64,000 nucleotides of DNA from contig NZ_AP018724.1 in the NCBI RefSeq assembly GCF_004001245.1, forward strand, positions 2,782,501 through 2,846,500. Direction: 5' to 3'. Made by a program: the position numbers and the translations under genes. The notes beneath the pieces were generated by a model. That model was not told the origin of the DNA. It worked only from the letters and a program-made list of their open reading frames with translations, and ran no database searches. This DNA is from Sulfurivermis fontis. GTDB lineage: Bacteria > Pseudomonadota > Gammaproteobacteria > Thiohalomonadales > Thiohalomonadaceae. This document shows positions 45,493 to 54,344 of this stretch, one piece after another; position 1 is the stretch's first letter, and each line of letters starts with the position of its first letter.

Positions 45493-48153
45493 ATGAAGTT
45501 CCCCCGTGCCGTCGCCGCCATCGCGCTGACCGTGATCAGCGTGAATCTGGCCCTATGGTCCGCCCTCAACCGGCCCGACACACCGCAGGACTGGAGCGGC
45601 CCCATCAACGGTGTTTCATTCAACCCCTACCGCGCCGGCGATGATCCGCGGCGCGGACGTCATCCCGACGTTTACGCCATCGACGCCGATCTGAAACAGG
45701 TGGCCGGCCACGTCAAGCGCGTACGCACCTATTCCTCCCTCGACGGCATGGAGCGCATCCCGGCGCTGGCGGACAAGCACGGCCTCACCGTCACCGCCGG
45801 TGCCTGGCTCGACACCCGGCGCGAACGCAATGCCGAGGAACTGCTCAACCTGATCCGCAACGCGCGCAACCACCGCAACATCGACCGTCTCATCGTCGGC
45901 AACGAAAGCCTGTTGCGCGGCGACCTGGAGGTGGTGGAGCTGGTGGCCTACCTGCGCGAGGTACGCCATCAGGTGCGCCTGCCGGTGAGCACCGCCGAAC
46001 CGTGGCATGTCTGGCTGGCCCATCCGGAACTGGCCGACGAGGTGGATTTCATCGCCGCCCACATCCTGCCCTACTGGGAAGGGGTGGCGGCGGACGAGGC
46101 GGTCAATTACGTGCTGCACCGCTACCAGCAGCTGACCCGTGCCTTCCCCGGCAAACCGGTGCTCATCGCCGAGGTGGGCTGGCCCAGTGCCGGCCATGCG
46201 CTCAAGGCGGCAGAGCCATCCAAGGCCAACGAGGCGCAATTCCTGCGCCGCTTCTTCAATGCGGCGCACGAACACCATATCGACTACTTCGTGATGGAGG
46301 CCTTCGACCAGCCCTGGAAGCGCGCCGAAGAAGGCAGCGTGGGACCGTACTGGGGACTGTGGGATGTGGAGCGCGAGCTGAAGCTGCCGCTCACCGGCGC
46401 AGTGTGGCAGAACCCGGGCTGGCCCTGGCAGGCGGCCCTGTCCGTGCTGCTGGCGCTGGCGCCGATGCTGTGGTTCCTGCAGCGCTGGCAGGCGCTGCGC
46501 CGCCGCGGCCGCCTGTTCTTCGCCTTCGTGCTGCAGTTCTGCGCCACCCTGCTGGTATGGACCCTGGCGCTGCCCTATACACTGCGCCTGGACTGGAACG
46601 AGACCCTGCTGTGGGCCCTGCTGATCCCCGCCCAGCTCGCCCTGCTCGCCGTAGTACTGATCAACAGCCTGGAGCTGGTGGAGCTGCTGTGGCAGCGCGG
46701 CCTGCGCCGCGGCTTCCACCCGCAGGAGCCCGCGCCAGGGCAACCGTTGCCCATGGTGTCGTTGCACCTCGCCATCTGCAACGAGCCACCCGCACTGGTG
46801 ATCGAAACCCTCGATTCGCTGGCACAGCTCGACTATCCGGAGTTCGAGGTCATCGTGGTGGACAACAACACCACCGACCCGACGCTGTGGCAGCCGGTGC
46901 AGGCGCATTGCGCGAAACTCGGCGCGCGCTTCCGCTTCTACACGCTGGGCAAGTGGCCGGGCTTCAAGGCCGGCGCCCTCAACTTCGCCCTGCGCGAAAC
47001 CGATCCGCGCGCGGAGGTGGTGGGCGTCATCGACGCCGACTACGTGGTGCAACCCTACTGGCTCAAGACCATGGTGCCCTACTTCGCCGACGGCAAGGTG
47101 GCCGTCGTGCAGGCACCGCAGGATCACCGCGACTGGGACGACAAGCCCTTCGAAGAAATCATCAACTGGGAGTACGCCGGCTTCTTCCACATCGGCATGG
47201 TGCACCGCAACGAGCGCAACGCCATCATCCAGCACGGCACCATGACCCTGGTGCGCAAGAGCGCGCTCATCGAACAACAGGGCTGGCCGGAGTGGTGTAT
47301 CTGCGAGGATGCCGAACTCGGCCTGCGCCTGTTCAAGGCCGGCTTTGATGCGGTGTACGTCAATCACCCCTTCGGCCGTGGCCTCACCCCGCACACCTTC
47401 GCCGGCTACAAGGGCCAGCGTTTCCGCTGGGCCTACGGCGCGGTGCAGATATTGAAAATGCACTGGCGCTCCCTGCTGCCCTGGGACGACAACCCGCTCA
47501 CCCCGGCACAGCGCTACCACTTCGCCATGGGCTGGCTGCCCTGGTTCGCCGACGCACTGCACCTGATCTTCACCGGTGCGGCGCTGCTGTGGAGTCTGGG
47601 CCTGGTGCTGCTGCCGCAATACTTCGCCTTTCCGCTGGCCGAGTTCCTGCTGCCGGTGCTGACGCTGTTCGGCTTCAAGCTGCTGCACTCGCTCACCCTG
47701 TACCGCGCCCGCGTACCCTGCACCTGGCGCCAGACCCTAGGCGCGGCGCTGGCCGGCATGAGCCTGACCCATACCGTGGCGCGTGCCATCATCCAGGGCC
47801 TGTTCACCTCCAGCCAACCCTTCCTGCGCACACCCAAGGCCGCGGAGAAGACCGCCTGGGTGCGCGCCCTGCTGCAAGCGCGCGAGGAACTGCTGGTGTT
47901 CACGGCCCTGCTGCTACTCGGCGGCGGCGTAATCGCCCGCTACGGCCTGGATAACACCGAGGCGGCACTATGGCTAGCCATACTCGCGGTACAGTCGCTG
48001 CCCTATCTCGCCGCCGCACTGGTATCGCTTGCCACTGTCCTGCCCGTGCCACTGCCGGCCTGGCTGCGGCGGCTACGCCGCCGCTTACCCACAGGTACTA
48101 GGGACAAGACACGGGATGCGAGCGCGGTGGGCGCTACGCGCACGACCATTTGA
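45493..48153 (+). CDS. GH17-GT2 fusion, NdvB-like beta-glucan synthase
   Basis: 886 residues. An N-terminal helix (8-26) is followed by a glycoside hydrolase 17 domain (about 35-315) with both catalytic Glu: VGNESLLRG (about 138) and AEVGWPSAG (about 226). Membrane helices come next, then a GT2 domain with VIDADYV (about 513), CEDAELGL (about 604) and QRFRWAYG (about 640), then four to five more helices. Similar fusions, such as Pseudomonas aeruginosa NdvB, make periplasmic beta-1,3-linked glucans tied to osmotic balance and biofilm antibiotic tolerance. The GH17 part may transglycosylate the product. Confidence 0.87.
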   Translation: MKFPRAVAAIALTVISVNLALWSALNRPDTPQDWSGPINGVSFNPYRAGDDPRRGRHPDVYAIDADLKQVAGHVKRVRTYSSLDGMERIPALADKHGLTVTAGAWLDTRRERNAEELLNLIRNARNHRNIDRLIVGNESLLRGDLEVVELVAYLREVRHQVRLPVSTAEPWHVWLAHPELADEVDFIAAHILPYWEGVAADEAVNYVLHRYQQLTRAFPGKPVLIAEVGWPSAGHALKAAEPSKANEAQFLRRFFNAAHEHHIDYFVMEAFDQPWKRAEEGSVGPYWGLWDVERELKLPLTGAVWQNPGWPWQAALSVLLALAPMLWFLQRWQALRRRGRLFFAFVLQFCATLLVWTLALPYTLRLDWNETLLWALLIPAQLALLAVVLINSLELVELLWQRGLRRGFHPQEPAPGQPLPMVSLHLAICNEPPALVIETLDSLAQLDYPEFEVIVVDNNTTDPTLWQPVQAHCAKLGARFRFYTLGKWPGFKAGALNFALRETDPRAEVVGVIDADYVVQPYWLKTMVPYFADGKVAVVQAPQDHRDWDDKPFEEIINWEYAGFFHIGMVHRNERNAIIQHGTMTLVRKSALIEQQGWPEWCICEDAELGLRLFKAGFDAVYVNHPFGRGLTPHTFAGYKGQRFRWAYGAVQILKMHWRSLLPWDDNPLTPAQRYHFAMGWLPWFADALHLIFTGAALLWSLGLVLLPQYFAFPLAEFLLPVLTLFGFKLLHSLTLYRARVPCTWRQTLGAALAGMSLTHTVARAIIQGLFTSSQPFLRTPKAAEKTAWVRALLQAREELLVFTALLLLGGGVIARYGLDNTEAALWLAILAVQSLPYLAAALVSLATVLPVPLPAWLRRLRRRLPTGTRDKTRDASAVGATRTTI

Positions 48154-48220
48154 ATTCATAGACACCACACGCTCATCCACCCTGCAAAAATACAGACTGC
48201 GGTTCTGGTAAAGTGCGGCT

Positions 48221-48934
48221 ATGCACCCGCTCGCCATCCTCTACCAGGACGAACACTATGTCGCCATCGACAAGCCCGCCGGCATGCTGGTGCACCGCAC
48301 CTGGATCGCCGAGGAGGCGGAATACGCCATGCAGCGGCTGCGCGATCAGCTCGGCCGGCATGTGTTCATCATCCATCGTCTCGACCGGCCTACCTCCGGC
48401 GTGCTGCTGTTCGCACTGAGTTCTGAAGCTGCACGCGCCATGTGTGCAGTATTCGAATCACGTCAGGTGGAGAAGCGCTATCTCGCCGTAGTGCGCGGCT
48501 GGACCGAGGAGGCAGGCGTCATCGACTACCCGCTGCGCGAGGAGAAACACAAGGAGGCACAGCATGCCGTCACCGCCTGGCGCCGCCTCGCCACCGTCGA
48601 GCTGGACATCGCCGTCGGCCGCTATCCCAAGGCGCGCTATTCATTGATTGAGGCAATACCGGAAACCGGGCGCATGCACCAAATCCGCAAGCATTTCGCC
48701 CACATCTTCCATCCCCTCGTCGGCGACACCACCTACGGCGAAGGCCGTCACAACCGCCTGTTCCGCACTCACTTCGACTGTGAACGCCTGCTGCTGATGG
48801 CCACGGAGTTGCGCTTCATCCATCCCTACTGCAATGCGCCCGTCGTCATCCACGCACCGCTGCCGCCGGATGTGACAGAATTGTTTGCGCGACTGGGTTG
48901 GAATGCGAGCTACCCGTACGCGGCAGCCTGTTAA
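48221..48934 (+). CDS. truC: tRNA pseudouridine synthase, TruC family
   Basis: 237 residues. The catalytic Asp is in IIHRLDRPTSGVLLF (about residue 54), and the substrate-contacting PETGRMHQIRKHFAHI follows. It matches RluA-family TruC, which modifies U65 of tRNA(Ile) and tRNA(Asp). It is 67 bp after the glucan synthase gene and has its own context. Confidence 0.9.
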   Translation: MHPLAILYQDEHYVAIDKPAGMLVHRTWIAEEAEYAMQRLRDQLGRHVFIIHRLDRPTSGVLLFALSSEAARAMCAVFESRQVEKRYLAVVRGWTEEAGVIDYPLREEKHKEAQHAVTAWRRLATVELDIAVGRYPKARYSLIEAIPETGRMHQIRKHFAHIFHPLVGDTTYGEGRHNRLFRTHFDCERLLLMATELRFIHPYCNAPVVIHAPLPPDVTELFARLGWNASYPYAAAC

Positions 48935-49068
48935 TGTGACCGGACATAGCGATAGCGGTGTCCGACAAACTGCCTCTGGCGACGGCAACCTGTAACGAGA
49001 AAGAGGTATCCTGATGGCAAAGGCCCAGGCCCGCCCCTGGTTCACAACCCGGAATTCAACGCAACACA

Positions 49069-49995
49069 ATGTGGTTCAAACAGGCCATTCTCTATAAAAA
49101 AGCGGAACTGACGCGCATGCTGGAGGCCCCGCTGGCGGCGCTGGCGGAACGCTGTGCCACCGTGTGGCCGGAGCCGGCGGCGCTGGACGCGCTGCTGCAA
49201 GACGGTATGGCCAGCGTACCCCATGCGCAACGTCTGTACGTGTGCGACGCCGACACGCGGCAGATATCCGCCGGGATCACCGCCGGGCAGGTCGAGGAAC
49301 ACCGCCGCGGCCGCCGTTTCAGCGAACAGCCTTACGATGCCGGCAACCTGCCGTTCCGCGGCATGACGCTCACCTCGGTATTTCTCGACGAGGACACCCT
49401 GAAACGCCGCATCGCCGCCATCCAGGCGGTGATCGGCGACGACATGCTGCGCGGCTTTCTGGTGGCGGAGTTCGAGCTGGATACCATACCGCTGCCGCAA
49501 AGCGCCTTCACCGGCGCCGGCTGGACGCAGTACAAGGGCGACCCGGCGATCCGCGCCGGGGTGTTCAACCAGTGCCGCAGCCGCAGCCGCCTGGATCAGC
49601 ACATCGACCAGGTGGTAGACACACTCGATGCCCTGATGCGCAGCCACGGCATCTATCACGTGATCCTGCACTTCTCCAGTTCGCGCGCCATCTTCTGGGT
49701 GTTCGACGATCCCTACAGCTACCGCTTTCACGGCGTGGACGAAATCCTCGACCCGGAGATCTGGCTGGCCTATCCCGCCCGCCCCTATCCGCGCAACGCC
49801 AAGGTGCCGGCGGCGCAGATCCGTTCCGTGCTGGAACGCTTCCAGGCGCTGCGCGAGTCGGACGAAAACATCTACCTGCGATCCGGTTCGCTCAACGTCA
49901 TGAACGGCATCGTCGGCCTCACCTTCTCCTGCGACGGCTCGCACTATCTGACGGTGGACGAGTTCCTCAACCAGCAGCATCCGTTCTGGGCCTGA
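49069..49995 (+). CDS. Uncharacterised soluble protein with cache/PDC-like pattern, 308 residues
   Basis: There is no signal peptide or membrane helix. It starts MWFKQAILYKKAELTRMLEAPLAAL, helical, followed by RLYVCDADTRQISAGI and FRGMTLTSVFLDEDTLKR, patterns seen in PDC-type sensor domains but here cytosolic. The C-terminal half (HVILHFSSSRAIFWVFDDPYSYRFHGVDE) resembles a second sensor-like domain. I do not recognise the family beyond this. It overlaps the convergent rhombosortase gene by 29 bp. Confidence 0.7.
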   Translation: MWFKQAILYKKAELTRMLEAPLAALAERCATVWPEPAALDALLQDGMASVPHAQRLYVCDADTRQISAGITAGQVEEHRRGRRFSEQPYDAGNLPFRGMTLTSVFLDEDTLKRRIAAIQAVIGDDMLRGFLVAEFELDTIPLPQSAFTGAGWTQYKGDPAIRAGVFNQCRSRSRLDQHIDQVVDTLDALMRSHGIYHVILHFSSSRAIFWVFDDPYSYRFHGVDEILDPEIWLAYPARPYPRNAKVPAAQIRSVLERFQALRESDENIYLRSGSLNVMNGIVGLTFSCDGSHYLTVDEFLNQQHPFWA

Positions 49996-50587
49996 CGCTA
50001 CGGCGGACCCGCAAGGACAGGGCATACAGCAATCCGCTGAGCGCTCCATAAAAGTGGGCGTCGACGATTACACCGCCCCCCACCCACTGGGCTGTCGGCA
50101 ATTCGCTGCCGCCAAACTGTTCCCAGGCAAGCTTGGCAGCCACAACCACAAGCACCAGCCGTGCCCTGTGTCGCTCCCGCGGCAACATGGCCACGGCCCC
50201 CGCCACCAACATGCCGTGCAGCACACCGGAAAGTCCCACGTACCACGCCAGGGCCGTAGCAAACAGATACAGTCCGGCACCAATGGCAAACGCGCACCAT
50301 ACAAAGGCGAACAGCCATGTCGCCGTGCGCATGGCTCTGCCGCACCAGATCCAGATCAGGAACATGCCAACCAGGTTCAAGGCGAGATGCGCCCAACCAA
50401 GATGGGCTACATGGGCAGTAAACAGCCGCCAGGGGGCTGCGCTCAGCAACGCGCGCTCATAACGCAGGTACGTACTCCAACCAGCCCACTGCACAAGCAC
50501 GCAGACAACCCCAAGAGTCAGCGGCAACCGCCACTGCCGCAACATTTGGCACACCGTCCGAAAACTCGCCGACCACGTAATCATCAT
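49967..50587 (-). CDS. rrtA: Rhombosortase (rhomboid-family intramembrane protease)
   Basis: 206 residues with six helices. The catalytic Ser is in YVGLSGVLHG and the catalytic His in AHFYGALSG; HLGWAHLALN carries the conserved His-Asn. These match RrtA, which cleaves GlyGly-CTERM tails of proteins exported by the type II system. No GlyGly-CTERM protein is present in this window. Its 3' end overlaps the previous gene's 3' end. Confidence 0.85.
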   Translation of the reverse strand: MMITWSASFRTVCQMLRQWRLPLTLGVVCVLVQWAGWSTYLRYERALLSAAPWRLFTAHVAHLGWAHLALNLVGMFLIWIWCGRAMRTATWLFAFVWCAFAIGAGLYLFATALAWYVGLSGVLHGMLVAGAVAMLPRERHRARLVLVVVAAKLAWEQFGGSELPTAQWVGGGVIVDAHFYGALSGLLYALSLRVRRSVRPRTDAAG

Positions 50588-50696
50588 GCAACCACAACCG
50601 ACATGTGCAGCAGAGTTGCTGTACGCATGGATCGGCAGTGTAGGGAGGCAGCCTGAGCCGCTTCTGAACGTTCCCGCGGTTGACGCTGAGGCCGAA

Positions 50697-53204
50697 TCAT
50701 TTTACATCATAGGCTGCAAGCGGCTGCAGCTTCCAGATGTCGGCGGCATACTCACTGATGGTGCGATCGGTAGAGAATTTTCCACTGGTGGCACTATTGA
50801 TGATGCTCATACGCGTCCAACTATCCTGATCGCGGTAGGCAGCAGCGGCTCGACGCTGGGCATCGACATAGCTACGGAAGTCGGCAGCAACCAGCCAGGG
50901 GTCGTGCGGGTTACGGATAGCATGCACGATAGAGTCGAAGATACCTGGCTCAAGCTGGTTGAATTGGCCAGCTTCAATCAGGGCCATCACGCGCATCAGA
51001 TCGGCATCGGCTGCAATAATGGCATTGGGGTCATAGTTACCGCGCAATGCCTCCACCTCGGCGGCGGTAAGCCCGAACAGGAAGAAATTCTCCTCCCCTG
51101 CCTCTTCGCGAATTTCGATATTGGCACCATCGAGTGTGCCGATGGTGATCGCGCCGTTCATCATGAACTTCATGTTGCCGGTACCCGATGCCTCTTTGCC
51201 GGCCGTCGAGATCTGTTCCGACAGGTCGGTACCAGGGCAGATGACTTCCATCGCCGAGACACGGTAGTCGGGCAGAAAGGCCAAGCGCAGCAGACCGAAG
51301 GTATCCGGGTCGCTATTGATGACATCAGCCACGTTGTTGATCAGCTTGATGATGCGCTTGGCCATGGCATAACCCGGCGCAGCCTTGCCGCCGATGAGCA
51401 CGGCACGCGGCGTCCAGTCTCCCATGTCACCACGCTTGATACGGTCATACAGATGTATCACATGCAGTACATTCAGCAACTGGCGCTTGTACTCGTGAAT
51501 GCGCTTGACCTGAACATCGAACATCATTTCGGGATCGAAACTCACACCGCAGTCGTCTTGCACCAACGCGGCCAGGCGCACCTTGTTGTCGAACTTCACC
51601 GTGCGCCAGCGCTCCCGGAACAAGGCGTCGTCAGCCAGCGGCAGCAGACGGCGTAGTTGCGCCAGATCGGATACCCAGTCACCCCCAATGGATTCAGTGA
51701 TCAGGCGACTCAACCCGGGATTGCAGGCTGCCAGCCAGCGACGCTGGGTTACGCCATTGGTTTTGTTGTTGAATTTATCCGGCCATAGTTCGTAAAAATC
51801 ACGGAACAACCCTTCCGTGAGCAATTGCGAATGTAGCGCAGCCACGCCGTTGACGGAGTAGCTACCGACGATCGCCAGATAGGCCATGCGCACCATCTGC
51901 TCGTGGTTTTCCTCGATAATGGACATGCGCGCCAGTCTTTCTGTATCCCCCGGCCAGCGCTGTGCCACCTGTTTGAGGAAGCGGGCATTGATCTCGAAAA
52001 TTATATCGAGGAGGCGCGGCAACAGGCGTCGGAACAGACGCACCGGCCACTTCTCCAGGGCCTCGGGCAGCAGCGTATGGTTGGTATAGGCCATGGTGCG
52101 TGAGGTGATGCCCCAGGCATCTTCCCACTCCATGCCATTCACATCCATCAGCAGACGCATCAATTCAGCGACAGCGATCGTGGGATGAGTATCGTTGAGT
52201 TGGAAACAGTTCTTCTCGGCAAACTGGCTGAAATCGCTGCCGTGAAACTTGATCCAGTGACGCAATACATCCTGTAACGAGGCCGAGGCAAGGAAATACT
52301 GCTGCTTGAGGCGCAGTTCCTTGCCGCTCTCCGAGGCATCGTTGGGATACAGCACCATGGTGATGTGCTCGGCATCGTTCTTGGCGCGCACCGATTCTGT
52401 ATAGGAACCGGCATTGAATTCGCCGAGATCGAACTCGTCTGTGGCCGCAGATTTCCACAGCCGCAGCGTGTTCACCGTACCGTTGCGATAACCGGGAATG
52501 GGAACGTCATAGGGCACGGCCAGCACATCATGGGTATTGAGCCAGCGCACATGCAGCTTGCCAAACTCATCGGTCCAGCTTTCCGTATGGCCGCCAAACT
52601 GTATGCGCTGGGTATATTCCGGCCGCTCCAGTTCCCAGACATGGCCGTTGCGCAACCAGTGATCCGGCTCCTCGACCTGATGGCCATCAGCTATCTCCTG
52701 ACGGAACATGCCGTACTCATAACGCAGCCCATAGCCGATGACCGGCAATTGCAGCGTGGCGCAGGAATCGAGAAAACAGGCCGCCAGACGACCGAGGCCG
52801 CCATTGCCGAGGCCCGCATCGCGCTCACAATCGGCCAGCTCCTCCATCACCAGTCCCAGTTCGCCAAGTGCTTGTGTCGCCGCATCCTGAATGCCGAGAT
52901 TGAGCATGGCATTGCCCAGCGCACGCCCCATCAGGTATTCGAGCGACAGATAGTAAGCGCGCCGGCTGTCCTGCTCGATATAGGCATAATTGGTATTTTT
53001 CCAGCGGTCCATCAGCCGATCACGCACCGTGAGGGCAAGCGCCTGATAGGCATAGTGCGGGGTAGTACAATATTTGTCGCGGCCGAGGGTATGGGAGTAA
53101 TGGCGCCTCAGATCGGATGCCAGTCCGTCCGCATCGAGGGTACGTGCCGGCAGTTCGGTCATGGCAGTGCTAGGGCGGAATTTATCGCCAGGGCAGGGGG
53201 ACAT
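50697..53204 (-). CDS. glgP: Glycogen/maltodextrin phosphorylase
   Basis: 835 residues from the ATG at 53204, chosen for GGAG seven bases upstream; M at 53216 and 53162 are alternatives. It contains SLEYLMGRALGNAM (about 85-98), ERDAGLGNGGLGRL, and the PLP-lysine motif EASGTGNMKFMMNGA (about 675). It releases glucose-1-phosphate from alpha-glucan. No other glg genes are next to it; it stands beside a scarred gap before aroK. Confidence 0.94.
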   Translation of the reverse strand: MSPCPGDKFRPSTAMTELPARTLDADGLASDLRRHYSHTLGRDKYCTTPHYAYQALALTVRDRLMDRWKNTNYAYIEQDSRRAYYLSLEYLMGRALGNAMLNLGIQDAATQALGELGLVMEELADCERDAGLGNGGLGRLAACFLDSCATLQLPVIGYGLRYEYGMFRQEIADGHQVEEPDHWLRNGHVWELERPEYTQRIQFGGHTESWTDEFGKLHVRWLNTHDVLAVPYDVPIPGYRNGTVNTLRLWKSAATDEFDLGEFNAGSYTESVRAKNDAEHITMVLYPNDASESGKELRLKQQYFLASASLQDVLRHWIKFHGSDFSQFAEKNCFQLNDTHPTIAVAELMRLLMDVNGMEWEDAWGITSRTMAYTNHTLLPEALEKWPVRLFRRLLPRLLDIIFEINARFLKQVAQRWPGDTERLARMSIIEENHEQMVRMAYLAIVGSYSVNGVAALHSQLLTEGLFRDFYELWPDKFNNKTNGVTQRRWLAACNPGLSRLITESIGGDWVSDLAQLRRLLPLADDALFRERWRTVKFDNKVRLAALVQDDCGVSFDPEMMFDVQVKRIHEYKRQLLNVLHVIHLYDRIKRGDMGDWTPRAVLIGGKAAPGYAMAKRIIKLINNVADVINSDPDTFGLLRLAFLPDYRVSAMEVICPGTDLSEQISTAGKEASGTGNMKFMMNGAITIGTLDGANIEIREEAGEENFFLFGLTAAEVEALRGNYDPNAIIAADADLMRVMALIEAGQFNQLEPGIFDSIVHAIRNPHDPWLVAADFRSYVDAQRRAAAAYRDQDSWTRMSIINSATSGKFSTDRTISEYAADIWKLQPLAAYDVK

Positions 53205-53769
53205 TGGTAGCTCCAAACATTCACGAAATTACAATCCGCACACTATAGCCAATCAGGCTGTGGATTAGCAGTCGCTAATCCGCCGGGTCACGCACCAGAT
53301 TGGTGCATAGCCCGGCAGAAATGTTGTGCTCAGTCGGGAACACTTTGCTGCCTCTGCATGAATCGCAGATTTCCCACCCCTGCTGTGTGTTTTCCCCGCC
53401 CAGCAGTGCCACTGCCTCTAGGCCTAACGCTGCCCATTGCCGGCTCCCCGCCAGAACGCCGCCATCAACGGCTCTGTCAAGCACCACAGGTCTTGTTTTC
53501 AACAACTTATTGTCATTCAAAATTGGCGGCACATCCCTGTAGCGCGGAAGCTCTGAACTTATTCTGAGCTTACTTACGTATGCGCGAGTTGGTCAGCGAA
53601 ACACTCATAGACATGCATGTCTATGGTGCCGTGCCGACTATGCCGGCAAGGAACAGAAGAGTTTATGGCAATCGTGGTAAGGCCGCCCACGGAGCGGAGC
53701 AAATCAAAGATTACGAGGCCCTGGAAGCTACGTGGCTGAAGCTGTGGCTGGGGACGTGGCAAGAACCCA
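53205..53769. other. Scarred intergenic gap between glgP and aroK
   Basis: This 565-bp region holds a MITE fragment (53495-53572) and no convincing gene. A minus-strand frame 53275-53532 and a plus-strand frame 53580-53789 are short, lack ribosome sites and are not recognised. The expected gene after aroK in most gammaproteobacteria, aroB, is absent. Confidence 0.6.
53495..53572 (-). mobile_element. Degenerate MITE fragment, copy 5 (left half, inverted)
   Basis: Reads TTGGCGGCACATCCCTG then GCGGAAGCTCTGAACTTATTC, the complement of the left half of the 153-bp element (hairpins 1-3), with several substitutions and no clean target duplication. It lies in the gap left downstream of aroK. Confidence 0.8.
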
Positions 53770-54318
53770 TTAGTTTCTTGTCACGTTAGCTGAGGGATGG
53801 TTCATCTCATCCAACCGGATGAGTATTTCCTTGATGACACTGCGTACGGAACGATCATCAGTGTACAGCACCATGTCCGCGACCTCACGATATAGCGGAT
53901 CACGCACGCTCATCAGTTCTTCCAACTTGGCACGCGGATCCGCTGTCTGCAACAGTGGCCGATTGCGATCACGCGCGGTTCGTTTGAGCAACTGGTCAAT
54001 GGAAGCAAACAAATAAATGACCACGCCCCGCTCGTGCAAATGCCGGCGATTCTCTTCATACAAAACCGCACCACCACCTGTGGCAAGAACGAGATTGTTT
54101 TCCTCGGTCAGGTCGGCTATCACGTCCCGCTCACGCTTGCGGAAGCCATCCTCACCTTCGATGTCGAAGATCAGCGGGATACTGGCACCGGTCCGGCGCA
54201 CGATCTCATGATCGCTATCCTTGAATTCCCATTGCAAGACATTGGCGAGCTGCCGACCGATGGTTGTCTTGCCGGCCCCCATGGGGCCGACAAGAAATAG
54301 ATTGTCATGTTTCGCCAT
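53770..54318 (-). CDS. aroK: Shikimate kinase
   Basis: 182 residues, full length. Walker A is [17 protein letters not shown] (about 10-20), shikimate-binding [13 protein letters not shown] and [13 protein letters not shown] are present, and the lid [10 protein letters not shown] has the ATP-contacting Arg. It follows pilQ by 26 bp, the usual pilMNOPQ-aroK order. In relatives aroB comes next, but here a gap with mobile-element remains follows. Confidence 0.95.
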   Translation of the reverse strand: MAKHDNLFLVGPMGAGKTTIGRQLANVLQWEFKDSDHEIVRRTGASIPLIFDIEGEDGFRKRERDVIADLTEENNLVLATGGGAVLYEENRRHLHERGVVIYLFASIDQLLKRTARDRNRPLLQTADPRAKLEELMSVRDPLYREVADMVLYTDDRSVRSVIKEILIRLDEMNHPSANVTRN

Positions 54319-54344
54319 CGGTCAAGAATACACCAGCAATCAAA

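Noticed and set aside
45616-47688. 690-codon open frame on the minus strand opposite the GH17-GT2 gene
   Set aside because: Shadow; all catalytic motifs of both domains are on the plus strand.
53275-53532. 85-codon open frame on the minus strand in the glgP-aroK gap
   Set aside because: It runs into the MITE fragment, has no ribosome site and no recognised relative; kept only as a gap description.
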